A DNA stretch of 54,446 nucleotides. It comes from Clostridia bacterium. Lineage in GTDB: Bacteria > Bacillota > Clostridia > Oscillospirales > QAKW01. Of the stretch, positions 8,358 to 16,725 are shown piece by piece; within the stretch, counting starts at the first letter, position 1; the number at the start of each line of letters is the position of its first letter. The translations under genes and the position numbers were made by a program. The notes under the pieces were generated by a model. That model worked only from the letters and a program-made list of their open reading frames with translations. It was not told the origin of the DNA and did no database searches. The stretch is from NCBI GenBank assembly GCA_017560905.1, contig JAFZEA010000030.1, forward strand, positions 1 to 54,446, in the 5' to 3' direction.

Positions 8358-10979
8358 ATGAATTTCTACACGGAATCCTCCGAAAAAGTTCTCGACGAGC
8401 TGCAGTCAAGCGAAAACGGTCTGTCTGCCGGAGCGGCGACAGAGCGTTTGGAGAAAAACGGTCCCAACAAACTGGATGCCGCCAAAGGCAAAAGCATTTT
8501 CCGCCGCTTTATGGAGCAGCTGAGCGACCCGATGATCATCATTTTATTGGTAGCCGCGGCTGTCAGCGGTGTACTGGCGGTCAAAGAAGGCGAAGGCTTT
8601 GCCGACGTTATCATCATTCTGGCCGTAGTTATTATCAATGCAGTATTGGGCGTATATCAGGAAAGCAAGGCGGAAAAAGCCATTGAAGCACTGCAGGAAA
8701 TGAGTGCCGCTACCAGTAAGGTTATCCGTGACGGTATGCTGCAAATCGTCCCCAGCGAAAGTCTGGTAGTCGGCGACGTCATCGCACTGGAAGCAGGCGA
8801 TGCCGTACCCGCTGATGCAAGACTGCTGGAAAGCGCATCTCTCAAAGCAGAAGAGGCCGCGCTGACGGGTGAATCAGTGCCTGTCAACAAGATCGTCAAG
8901 GCACTGACCGCCGACACAGGCAGCGTGCCGCTGGGCGATCGCAAAAATATGGTCTATATGGGCGGCACTGTCGTGTACGGCCGCGGTAAGGCTGTGGTCA
9001 CTGCCACCGGTATGGACACCGAAATGGGTAAGATCGCCGATGCTCTCACCAAGGCTGAGGATGGTGAAACTCCTCTGCAGAAGAAACTGCATCAACTCTC
9101 CAAGGTACTGACCTGGTTGGTATTGGGCATCTGTCTGGTGGTATTTGCCGTACAGCTGTTGCGCCACAGTTTTGAACTTGACGTTATTATCGATTCCTTT
9201 ATGGTTGCGGTATCTCTGGCCGTAGCCGCCATCCCCGAAGGTCTGGCGGCAGTGGTTACCGTGGTTTTATCCATCGGTGTCACCAATATGTCAAAGAGAA
9301 ATGCGATCATCCGCAAGCTCACCGCCGTGGAAACGCTGGGCTGTGCGCAGATCATCTGCTCAGATAAGACCGGTACGCTGACACAAAACAAAATGACCGT
9401 GGTCGACTATGCCGGCGAAGATGAAAAACTGGCCGCCAAAGCAATGGCGTTGTGTTCCGATGCGGAAATAGATGACAAAGCAGAGGTCACGGGCGAACCC
9501 ACCGAAGCAGCACTGGTCGCTTGGGCCAACAGCCTCTCTCTCAACAAAAACGATCTCAAAGCCGCTTCTCCCCGTGTTGGTGAAGCTCCCTTTGATTCGG
9601 GCAGAAAGATGATGTCCACCGTTCATAGTGAAAACGGCAAACACATTCAGTATACCAAGGGCGGCACCGACGTACTTCTGGAAAGATGCACCCATTACCT
9701 CAAAGACGGTGAGATCTTGCCTATGGGTGAAGCGGAAAAAGCCGAGGTTATGCGTTCTGCCAAAGCAATGGCAGACAAGGCACTGCGCGTCCTTGCCTGC
9801 GCAATGAGAGAGCATAGCGACCGTCCCGACTGTGCGCCCGAAAACTTAGAAAAAGAGATGTGCTTTATCGGACTTGCCGGTATGATCGATCCCGTCCGTC
9901 CCGAGGTCAAGGACGCCATCAAGCAGTGCCGCAGTGCAGGCATCCGCGCCATTATGATCACAGGTGATCACGTCGACACTGCCAAAGCCATTGCCGATGA
10001 GTTGGGCATTCTCACCGAGGGCATCCGAGCCATCAGCGGCAAAGACCTCGATGAAATGGACGATGCCGCTTTTGAGGCCGAGTTCCGCAGTATCGGAGTT
10101 TATGCCCGTGTCCAGCCCGAGCATAAAACACGTATTGTAAACGCTTGGAGAAATGCAGGCTATATCACCGCTATGACAGGTGACGGTGTCAACGATGCCC
10201 CCTCCATCAAGAGCGCAGACATCGGCGTGGGAATGGGCATCACCGGTACCGACGTTACCAAAAACGTAGCAGATATGGTACTGGCAGACGACAACTTTGC
10301 CACCATTGTCGGTGCCGTGGAAGAAGGCCGCCGCATCTACGACAACATCCGCAAAGCTATTCAGTTTTTGCTGGGCAGCAATATGAGCGAAGTCATCGCC
10401 ATCTTTACCGCCACACTGCTGGGCTTTACCATATTGAAGCCCGTCCATCTGTTGTGGATCAATCTGGTCACCGATACCTTCCCCGCACTGGCGCTGGGGT
10501 TGGAAAAAAGTGAGCCAAACGTTATGTGCCGCGCCCCCAGAGATTCCAAATTGGGCATTTTCTCCGACGGACTGGGTTTTGACGTTGTCTATCAGGGCGC
10601 ACTGGTCGCCGTTCTTACGCTGGCTTCCTTCTTTATCGGTCACTTTATTGAATTCGGCACGCTCGGCTTTGCCGAAAGTGAGCACGGAATTACTATGGCG
10701 TTCCTCACCCTGTCACTGGCGGAGGTATTCCATTCCTTTAATATGCGCTCCCAGCGCCAAAGTCTGTTCTCCGTAAAACAGCAAAACAAGGCGCTGTGGT
10801 TAGCGGGACTGGGCAGCGTGCTGGTCACCGTACTGGTTTGTGAGTTGCCCTTCCTTGCAAATGCATTTGAGTTGAGCATAGTTTCTTTAAAAGAATACGG
10901 TATTGCCGCATTGCTCGCTTTTTCGGTCATCCCCATCGTCGAGATCATAAAACTCATTCAAAGAACTCTCAAAAAATAA
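8358..10979 (+). CDS. SERCA-like P-type cation ATPase, probable Mn2+/Ca2+ exporter
   Basis: An 873-aa P2A-type ATPase. Visible motifs: TGES in the actuator domain (residues 170-173), phosphorylation site DKTGTLTQNKM (Asp336), hinge TGDGVNDAPSIKSADIGVG (near 607-625). Transmembrane cation ligands resemble SERCA: PEGLAAV in M4, SNMSEV in M5 (Asn and Glu kept), NLVTDTFPALALG in M6, and an AEVFHSFN Glu in M8. Both Ca2+ sites could therefore exist, unlike one-site pumps. The start is ATG 8358 behind AAAGGAG; an in-frame upstream extension to 8265 lies inside the riboswitch and is rejected. The Mn2+ riboswitch suggests Mn2+ efflux as the regulated job; Ca2+ transport is the alternative. Confidence 0.92.
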   Translation: MNFYTESSEKVLDELQSSENGLSAGAATERLEKNGPNKLDAAKGKSIFRRFMEQLSDPMIIILLVAAAVSGVLAVKEGEGFADVIIILAVVIINAVLGVYQESKAEKAIEALQEMSAATSKVIRDGMLQIVPSESLVVGDVIALEAGDAVPADARLLESASLKAEEAALTGESVPVNKIVKALTADTGSVPLGDRKNMVYMGGTVVYGRGKAVVTATGMDTEMGKIADALTKAEDGETPLQKKLHQLSKVLTWLVLGICLVVFAVQLLRHSFELDVIIDSFMVAVSLAVAAIPEGLAAVVTVVLSIGVTNMSKRNAIIRKLTAVETLGCAQIICSDKTGTLTQNKMTVVDYAGEDEKLAAKAMALCSDAEIDDKAEVTGEPTEAALVAWANSLSLNKNDLKAASPRVGEAPFDSGRKMMSTVHSENGKHIQYTKGGTDVLLERCTHYLKDGEILPMGEAEKAEVMRSAKAMADKALRVLACAMREHSDRPDCAPENLEKEMCFIGLAGMIDPVRPEVKDAIKQCRSAGIRAIMITGDHVDTAKAIADELGILTEGIRAISGKDLDEMDDAAFEAEFRSIGVYARVQPEHKTRIVNAWRNAGYITAMTGDGVNDAPSIKSADIGVGMGITGTDVTKNVADMVLADDNFATIVGAVEEGRRIYDNIRKAIQFLLGSNMSEVIAIFTATLLGFTILKPVHLLWINLVTDTFPALALGLEKSEPNVMCRAPRDSKLGIFSDGLGFDVVYQGALVAVLTLASFFIGHFIEFGTLGFAESEHGITMAFLTLSLAEVFHSFNMRSQRQSLFSVKQQNKALWLAGLGSVLVTVLVCELPFLANAFELSIVSLKEYGIAALLAFSVIPIVEIIKLIQRTLKK

Positions 10980-10983
10980 TCTA

Positions 10984-11021
10984 CCGCCCAAAGTCATTTA
11001 GTGGCTTTGGGCGTTTTTTAT
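10984..11021 (+). terminator. Terminator of the P-type ATPase gene
   Basis: CGCCCAAAG pairs with CTTTGGGCG, followed by T6. Confidence 0.8.
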
Positions 11022-11039
11022 ATTCAAAATATATTTTAG

Positions 11040-11068
11040 TTGTATTTTTCATAAATTTGGTATATAAT
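11040..11068 (+). promoter_or_regulatory. Promoter of the RNase J gene
   Basis: TTGTAT (11040-11045), 17-base spacer, TATAAT (11063-11068). It implies a leader of about 165 bases before the start codon. Confidence 0.65.
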
Positions 11069-11074
11069 ATAATT

Positions 11075-11200
11075 GATTTCGTGTTCGTGGAAAAGAAGCG
11101 GGTCCCACTCCCCCGTTCTTTTCAAACTCAAAAATCTACGGAGGTACGGACCAAAATATCTCCGTTGCAAAGCCAAACAGACTAACCGTCTGTCTTTTTC
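11075..11200 (+). promoter_or_regulatory. Structured leader of the RNase J mRNA, possible attenuator
   Basis: Three hairpins can be drawn: GAAAAGAAGCGGG with CCCGTTCTTTTC (about 11089-11123), ACGGAG with CTCCGT (about 11138-11165), and ACAGAC-TAACC-GTCTGT followed by CTTTTTC (11177-11200), which looks like a weak intrinsic terminator. ACGGAC at 11146-11151 could pair with GTCTGT and compete with the last stem. It matches no leader family I know. Confidence 0.45.
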
Positions 11201-11240
11201 GATTGCAAAAAATAAACTTTGAAATATATTGGAGACTACT

Positions 11241-13070
11241 ATGCAAGAAAAAATCAAAAAGTCGGCAAACACACCTGCCAACCCCAAAAAGAAGACGAAC
11301 GCCCAAAAGCGCTCGCCCATCAAAAAAACAGCCGCTCCCAAAAAGAAAGCGCCCCCCAAAACCCCCGCCAAAAAGTCCGCCGCCAAGCGCCGCACCGCCA
11401 AAAATCTGCCTGCTTTGCCCACGGGCAAGCTGAAAGTCATTCCGCTTGGAGGACTGGATGAGATTGGCAAGAATATGACGCTCATCGAGTATGAAAACGA
11501 TATGATTCTTATCGACAGCGGTATGGCATTCCCCGACGAGGATATGCCGGGCATCGATCTGGTCATTCCCGATTTCAATTACCTCATCAAAAACAGAACT
11601 AAGCTCAGAGGCATCTTCATCACCCACGGACACGAAGATCATATCGGCTCTCTGCCTTATCTGTTGCAGGAGATCAACGTCCCCGTTTACGGCACCCGTC
11701 TGACACTGGGACTGGTGCGCCGCAAGCTCAGCGAGCACCGCATTGAAAAAAACTGTTCACTTATTGAAAAGCAATATGACGATATCGTTAAAATCGGCTG
11801 TTTTGCCGTAGAATTCATCAAGGTCAACCACTCCATTGCCGATGCCTGCGGCTTTGCCGTGCACACACCGCTGGGCGTGGTTATCCATATGGGTGACTTT
11901 AAGATTGACACCACCCCCATCCGCGGCAAAATGATCGATCTGGCACGCTTCGGTGAGCTTGGTAAAGAGGGCGTACTGCTTATGATGAGCGACTCGACCA
12001 ACGCCGAGCGCCCCGGTATTTCCATGAGCGAAAAAGCGGTGGGCAAAACCTTTGAGCAAATCTTCAACAACGCCGGTGACAAACGAATCATCGTAGCCAC
12101 CTTTTCCTCTAACATCCATCGAGTACAGCAGATCATCAATGCCGCCGTATCCCACGGACGAAAGGTGGCACTCAGCGGCAGAAGTATGGAAAGCGTGTTG
12201 CAGGTAGCGCGCGACTTGGGTCATATGACCATCCCCGAGGGCACCATCATTCCTTTGAGTGAGATCTCCCGCTACCCCGACCGCAAGACGGTACTCATCA
12301 CCACAGGCTCGCAGGGTGAGCCTATGAGCGCTCTGTACCGTATGGCGTTCAGCGATCACAAAAGTGTTGAGATCACGAAAAACGACCTCATTATCATCTC
12401 CGCCCGTCCCATCCCCGGCAACGAAAAGCTGGTCAACAATGTTGTCAACGAGCTGGAAAAGTTGGGTGCGGAAGTGGTGCAGGACGGCGCCATTCACGTA
12501 TCGGGACACGCCTGTCAGGAAGAGCTGAAAATTATGCTCTCTCTCATTCGTCCCATGTATTTTATGCCGGTGCACGGTGAATATAAGCACCTGCTCTCTC
12601 ACAAGCATCTAGCGCTCGAAACCGGTATTAAGGAAGAGAACATCTTTATTTCGGAAAACGGAAAAGTACTGGAAATCTCCGCCGCCGGCGCTCGCTTTAA
12701 CGGCACGGTGCCCTGCGGCAGAATCTTTATCGACGGCAGAGGCGTAGGCGACGTGGGTAACATCGTGCTGCGTGACCGCAAGCATCTCTCGGAAGATGGC
12801 ATCATTGTCGCCGTTGCCACTATTGACGACTACACCCGTACCATCGTATCGGGACCCGACATCATTTCCCGCGGATTTGTTTATGTTAAAGACAACGAGG
12901 AGTTGATGGGTCAGGCCCGTGAACTGGTAGGCAACTGCCTGATCAAAAGCATTAACAAAGGTCGCGACCGCGCCACCATCAAAAACGATATCCGTGAAGA
13001 ACTGGCCCGCTTTATTTTTGCCCGTACCGGCAAGCGGCCGATGATTTTGCCCATTTTAATGGACATATAA
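11241..13070 (+). CDS. rnj: Ribonuclease J
   Basis: A 609-aa metallo-beta-lactamase/beta-CASP ribonuclease with 5'-3' exo- and endonuclease roles in mRNA decay and rRNA maturation. Key residues: HGHEDHIG (His129, His131, Asp133, His134), the GDFKID and SDSTNAERPG signatures, TGSQGEPMSALYRMA in the beta-CASP part, and HVSGHA with PVHGEYKHL toward the C-terminal side. Residues 1 to about 55 form an extra Lys/Pro/Ala-rich, histone-like tail with PKKK and AAKRR runs before the conserved LKVIPLGGLDEIG. ATG 11241 follows GGAG with a 6-base gap; TTG 11229 is in frame but lacks an RBS. A single RNase J gene appears here; J1 versus J2 was not decided. Confidence 0.95.
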   Translation: MQEKIKKSANTPANPKKKTNAQKRSPIKKTAAPKKKAPPKTPAKKSAAKRRTAKNLPALPTGKLKVIPLGGLDEIGKNMTLIEYENDMILIDSGMAFPDEDMPGIDLVIPDFNYLIKNRTKLRGIFITHGHEDHIGSLPYLLQEINVPVYGTRLTLGLVRRKLSEHRIEKNCSLIEKQYDDIVKIGCFAVEFIKVNHSIADACGFAVHTPLGVVIHMGDFKIDTTPIRGKMIDLARFGELGKEGVLLMMSDSTNAERPGISMSEKAVGKTFEQIFNNAGDKRIIVATFSSNIHRVQQIINAAVSHGRKVALSGRSMESVLQVARDLGHMTIPEGTIIPLSEISRYPDRKTVLITTGSQGEPMSALYRMAFSDHKSVEITKNDLIIISARPIPGNEKLVNNVVNELEKLGAEVVQDGAIHVSGHACQEELKIMLSLIRPMYFMPVHGEYKHLLSHKHLALETGIKEENIFISENGKVLEISAAGARFNGTVPCGRIFIDGRGVGDVGNIVLRDRKHLSEDGIIVAVATIDDYTRTIVSGPDIISRGFVYVKDNEELMGQARELVGNCLIKSINKGRDRATIKNDIREELARFIFARTGKRPMILPILMDI

Positions 13071-13078
13071 ATATTCTC

Positions 13079-13112
13079 AAGAGGTCTTCTGAGCGAAGAC
13101 CTCTTCATTTTA
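13079..13112 (+). terminator. Terminator of the RNase J gene
   Basis: AGAGGTCTTC pairs with GAAGACCTCT, followed by a T-rich tail. Confidence 0.75.
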
Positions 13113-13127
13113 TGTTTGTATAATGAA

Positions 13128-13156
13128 TTGACATTTGCCAATACATATAATATAAT
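13128..13156 (+). promoter_or_regulatory. Consensus promoter of the yybS-ftsH operon
   Basis: A perfect TTGACA (13128-13133), N17, TATAAT (13151-13156). It is the only strong promoter seen before a run of seven same-strand genes. Confidence 0.8.
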
Positions 13157-13195
13157 AATATATTACTAAATATATTGGAGTATATTAATATTACT

Positions 13196-14203
13196 ATGAC
13201 ACAAAACCATTCTGAAAAATCCGGCGGTAACACACTGTGGCTGATCGTCATTATGGCGACAGCCGCGGCGCTGCTTTCCTTTGCCGGCTGTGTAGCCCTT
13301 CTTCCGGCACTGCTGTTGGGCGCACTGACAGCACCGCTCACAGCGGCGGTATTACGTCAGTTAACCCTCGGCAAACAGCTACTGTTGTTACTGGGGTTGA
13401 GCGCTGTGAGTCTGTTGCTCTGCCCGTCCACTGCCATTGCCCTGCTGTACATCTTCGTGTGGTACGGCGGCGCCTTTCTGTCAGTCACCGTCGCAAAATT
13501 CACCCCCGACCTCTTCTACATTATGCTGTACGGCGGATTCGGTTTTCTGGTGCTGACGGCACTGGGCATGGCTGTTGTCATCAAAGAGCAAAGCGGCGTA
13601 TGGGATCTGATGAGCATTTATACCACCATTGAAAATGCGCTGCTGACCTCACTGGATACCATGGAAACCACTTACAAGGAACTGCTCGGTGAACAATTCA
13701 ATACCCTGCAGCCGCTCTTGCAGACTCTGCGCAACAATGCGGAAGCGTTTGTTTATCAGATTCTCTCTTTGTTTGTCACGTTGTTGCTCGGCCTGTATCT
13801 CTTTACCATCAAAGTAGGACAGTGGATCAGCCGCCGTCTTTCAAAGCCGATCGAAGTGATGCCGCTGATATTTTACGCGGTACCCAGAGAGATCACCTTT
13901 TGCTATCTGATCATCTGTGTTATCAGCCTGTTTGTGGCCAGCGACACCTATATCTATGCACTGGATATTGCCGATACGCTGATGAGCTGGCTATTTGTAC
14001 TGGCAGGCATCGGTTTTGTTGAAGCTTTTACCGTCAAAAAGTTTTCGCTTTTCTGGCGCCGATTTCTTAAAATCGCTTTGGTTGTCGGCGCGTTTATCAG
14101 CGACAACTTTTCCATGGGTATTGTATTTATGCTGCTGAGTGTGGCAGGTATGTTCGTCAGCATGACACGCCGCATCATCATATTTAAAGGAAACGAGAAA
14201 TGA
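13196..14203 (+). CDS. YybS-like (DUF2232) membrane protein
   Basis: A 335-aa polytopic membrane protein with about eight hydrophobic segments, the first at residues 10-45. The YybS/DUF2232 call rests on topology, length, and position: yybS directly precedes gdpP-rplI-dnaB in Bacillus and many clostridia. No catalytic motif is visible. It overlaps gdpP by 4 bases (ATGA), so the two are translationally coupled. The start is uncertain: ATG 13196 has GGAG 15 bases upstream, which is too far. An in-frame TTG at 13175 lacks an RBS, and an in-frame ATT at 13190 would have ideal spacing. Molecular function is unknown. Confidence 0.85.
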   Translation: MTQNHSEKSGGNTLWLIVIMATAAALLSFAGCVALLPALLLGALTAPLTAAVLRQLTLGKQLLLLLGLSAVSLLLCPSTAIALLYIFVWYGGAFLSVTVAKFTPDLFYIMLYGGFGFLVLTALGMAVVIKEQSGVWDLMSIYTTIENALLTSLDTMETTYKELLGEQFNTLQPLLQTLRNNAEAFVYQILSLFVTLLLGLYLFTIKVGQWISRRLSKPIEVMPLIFYAVPREITFCYLIICVISLFVASDTYIYALDIADTLMSWLFVLAGIGFVEAFTVKKFSLFWRRFLKIALVVGAFISDNFSMGIVFMLLSVAGMFVSMTRRIIIFKGNEK

Positions 14204-16185
14204 GTAAACACACTAAATTTTTAAAAAACATACGACCTACCGACAGTTTATCCCTCATACTGCCGCTGATATTTATTTCGATGAGTGCCGTATCCCGTAT
14301 GTGGTGGTTGGTCGGTGCGCAGTGCGCATTGTTGCTGATCTACTATATTTTCCGACTGATCCGTCGCATTCGTTACAACAAACAGCTCTACGGTTATCTC
14401 AAGAGTATGACGGATATGCTGGACAACGCCAGCAGAGAAAATCTCACGCTGTTCCCCATGCCCATCACTCTGCTTGATCACAGGGGCAATCTGTTGTGGT
14501 ACAACGAACTCTTTTACAACATTCTGCAAGAAAACAACGTTTCCTCCCTGTTCGGCGCCAACATTACCGCGCTGTGCGATACCATTCAGCCCGAGCAGAT
14601 CGCCAAAGGCAAACACGTCTTTGACATAGCCTATCTCGGCAAATACTACACCGTCTACGCAATGCAGCAAAAGCAGTCGGATGACAGAGAATCCTTTTAC
14701 GTGCTGTACTGGATGGACGACGACGCACTGAAAAAAGAAAATCAGCGCCTTAAAGCGGAGCGGTTGTGTATGTGTTATATTATGATCGACTCCTACGACG
14801 AGATCCCCACCGACGTTTCGGAGATCCGCCGTTCTAATTTCGTCACCAAGATTGATGTCAAAGTGCGCAATCTCGCCCGCAGTGTCGACGGCGTGCTCAA
14901 AAAACTGGAAACCGACAAATATCTCTTACTCTTTGAGCGCAAAAAACTACCCATTCTGGAAAAGAGTAAATTCAACATTTTGGAAGAGGTCAAAGATATT
15001 TCCATTGACGACCGCGTACACGCCACGCTTTCCATTGGTGTATCCAAAGTAGAGGGCGACTTCCGCACGCAGGACCACGCCGCCAGAAGTGCGCTCGATA
15101 TGGCGCTTTCCCGCGGCGGTGATCAGGTAGCCGTCAACATTGGTGACAAATACACCTTCTACGGCGGCAAAACCCAAGCCGCAGAAAAGCGCAAGCGTGT
15201 CAAGGTGCGCATTGTGGCAGAAGCTTTTGCCACGCAGGTCAGTGCCTCTGACCGTGTACTCATTATGGGTCACAAGTTTGCAGATCTTGACTGTGTGGGC
15301 AGCGCCATTGCACTGGCGCACTGTGTGGGAATTCTGGGTACGCCCGTCAACATCGTTATGCACCCCAAGGAAAATCTGGTGGGCAATATGATCGAGAACA
15401 TCACCAAAAACGAAGAGTACAGCGATGTATTCATTGATCCCGCCAGAGCGATGAAGCTCATCACAGACAATACACTGCTGGTCATCACCGACACCCATTC
15501 TCTTGGATATATGGAAAGCGATAAGCTTTATCACGCCGCAAAACGCGTGGCATTGATTGACCATCACCGCAAGGTGGTAACGGGCGCAGTGGAAAACACA
15601 CTGATCCAGTTCCACGAGCCGGGCGCTTCTTCCTGCTGTGAAATGGTCACCGAGCTCATTGACAATCTGCCCGGCTGTCGCATCAGCAAAACCGAGGCAA
15701 ACTGCCTGATGGCAGGCATCATTCTGGATACCAAAAACTTCACCGAGCGTACCGGTGTGCGCACCTTTGAAGCAGCAGCCTACCTCAAGGGCAAGGGCGC
15801 TGACAGCGGTGAAGTGCAAAAATATTTCAAGAGCGATATCGAAACCTACAAGCGGCAACTGGAAATTATGTCGGGCGCCACTCTCTACGGAGATATTATG
15901 GTAGCCACCTATGACGGTGCGCCGTTCCACGGCATTAAGATGATCGCCGGTAAGACCGCTGATGAGCTTTTAGGACTCAAGGGCGTTCACGCTTCTTATG
16001 TGCTCTTTTTTGACGAAGGGCAAACCCACATTTCCGCCCGTGCAGAGGGTGAGAGAAATGTACAGACCGTTATGGAAGCTATGGGCGGCGGCGGACATCG
16101 ATCTGCCGCAGGCGCACAGCTAAATACCGATCTGCAGACCACACTTGAACAACTCATCAGCATTATACAAAAGGAGGACGAATAA
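14200..16185 (+). CDS. gdpP: c-di-AMP phosphodiesterase GdpP (YybT, DHH/DHHA1)
   Basis: A 661-aa membrane-bound enzyme that hydrolyses cyclic di-AMP. Two N-terminal transmembrane segments (about residues 18-50) lead to a PAS-like domain (about 80-175, LLDHRGNLLWYNELFYNILQ), then a degenerate GGDEF domain (about 185-325, ending SRGGDQVAV), then the DHH domain (GHKFADLDCVGSA; DHH at 454-456 in LIDHHRKV), and a C-terminal DHHA1 domain with GGGGHRSAAGAQ. All metal-binding residues of the family appear intact. It lies between yybS and rplI, as in other Firmicutes. Its stop codon directly touches the rplI start. A role in osmotic and cell-wall homeostasis is inferred from the family. Confidence 0.96.
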   Translation: MSKHTKFLKNIRPTDSLSLILPLIFISMSAVSRMWWLVGAQCALLLIYYIFRLIRRIRYNKQLYGYLKSMTDMLDNASRENLTLFPMPITLLDHRGNLLWYNELFYNILQENNVSSLFGANITALCDTIQPEQIAKGKHVFDIAYLGKYYTVYAMQQKQSDDRESFYVLYWMDDDALKKENQRLKAERLCMCYIMIDSYDEIPTDVSEIRRSNFVTKIDVKVRNLARSVDGVLKKLETDKYLLLFERKKLPILEKSKFNILEEVKDISIDDRVHATLSIGVSKVEGDFRTQDHAARSALDMALSRGGDQVAVNIGDKYTFYGGKTQAAEKRKRVKVRIVAEAFATQVSASDRVLIMGHKFADLDCVGSAIALAHCVGILGTPVNIVMHPKENLVGNMIENITKNEEYSDVFIDPARAMKLITDNTLLVITDTHSLGYMESDKLYHAAKRVALIDHHRKVVTGAVENTLIQFHEPGASSCCEMVTELIDNLPGCRISKTEANCLMAGIILDTKNFTERTGVRTFEAAAYLKGKGADSGEVQKYFKSDIETYKRQLEIMSGATLYGDIMVATYDGAPFHGIKMIAGKTADELLGLKGVHASYVLFFDEGQTHISARAEGERNVQTVMEAMGGGGHRSAAGAQLNTDLQTTLEQLISIIQKEDE

Positions 16186-16629
16186 ATGAAAGTTGTATTG
16201 CTCGCCGATGTCAAAGGACAAGGCAAAAAAGGAGACACCATCAACGTTGCCGACGGATACGGACGCAACTTTTTGATTGCTAAGGGGCTGGCCGCACCTG
16301 CCGATGCCCAACTGCAAAATGATTTTGCCGGCAAAAAGCAAAGTGAAATCTTCAAAGAAGAACAGGCGGTTGCCGCCGCCAAAGCCATCGCTGAAAAACT
16401 GGATGGCAAGATCTTTACCCTGCCCGCCAAGGGCGGTGACAGTGGTAAACTGTTCGGCAGTCTGACCACCAAGGAGATTGCCGCCGCACTCAGCCGTGAG
16501 ATCGGCACCGAGATCGACAAAAAGAAGTTGGTCATCGAAACCGTCAAAGCCTTCGGCCAATACCCCTGCACTGCCAAGTTGCACAAGGGTGTTGCCGCCA
16601 AATTTACGGTATCCGTAGTCAAGGAATAG
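16186..16629 (+). CDS. rplI: 50S ribosomal protein L9
   Basis: A 147-aa ribosomal protein. The N-terminal domain binds 23S rRNA ([17 protein letters not shown] and [11 protein letters not shown] are diagnostic), a long connecting helix covers about residues 40-75, and the C-terminal domain carries [17 protein letters not shown]. Its ATG directly follows the gdpP stop, with AAGGAGG inside the end of gdpP, which indicates translational coupling. Full length. Confidence 0.98.
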   Translation: MKVVLLADVKGQGKKGDTINVADGYGRNFLIAKGLAAPADAQLQNDFAGKKQSEIFKEEQAVAAAKAIAEKLDGKIFTLPAKGGDSGKLFGSLTTKEIAAALSREIGTEIDKKKLVIETVKAFGQYPCTAKLHKGVAAKFTVSVVKE

Positions 16630-16637
16630 CCGTAACC

Positions 16638-16698
16638 GAACAATGAGCACAACTTTTTTGAAGAAAAAAGGACCAAAGCCATTCTCTGCTCACCGTTC
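16638..16698 (+). promoter_or_regulatory. Possible stem-loop between rplI and dnaB
   Basis: GAACaaTGAGCA (16638-16649) can pair with TGCTCAccGTTC (16687-16698), leaving a small internal mismatch. A shorter CTTTTTTGAAGAAAAAAG hairpin lies inside. It fills the 96-base gap. It could tune dnaB relative to the upstream genes; no function is established. Confidence 0.3.
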
Positions 16699-16725
16699 AC
16701 TTTAAAAAACTGGAGGTTTTTCACC

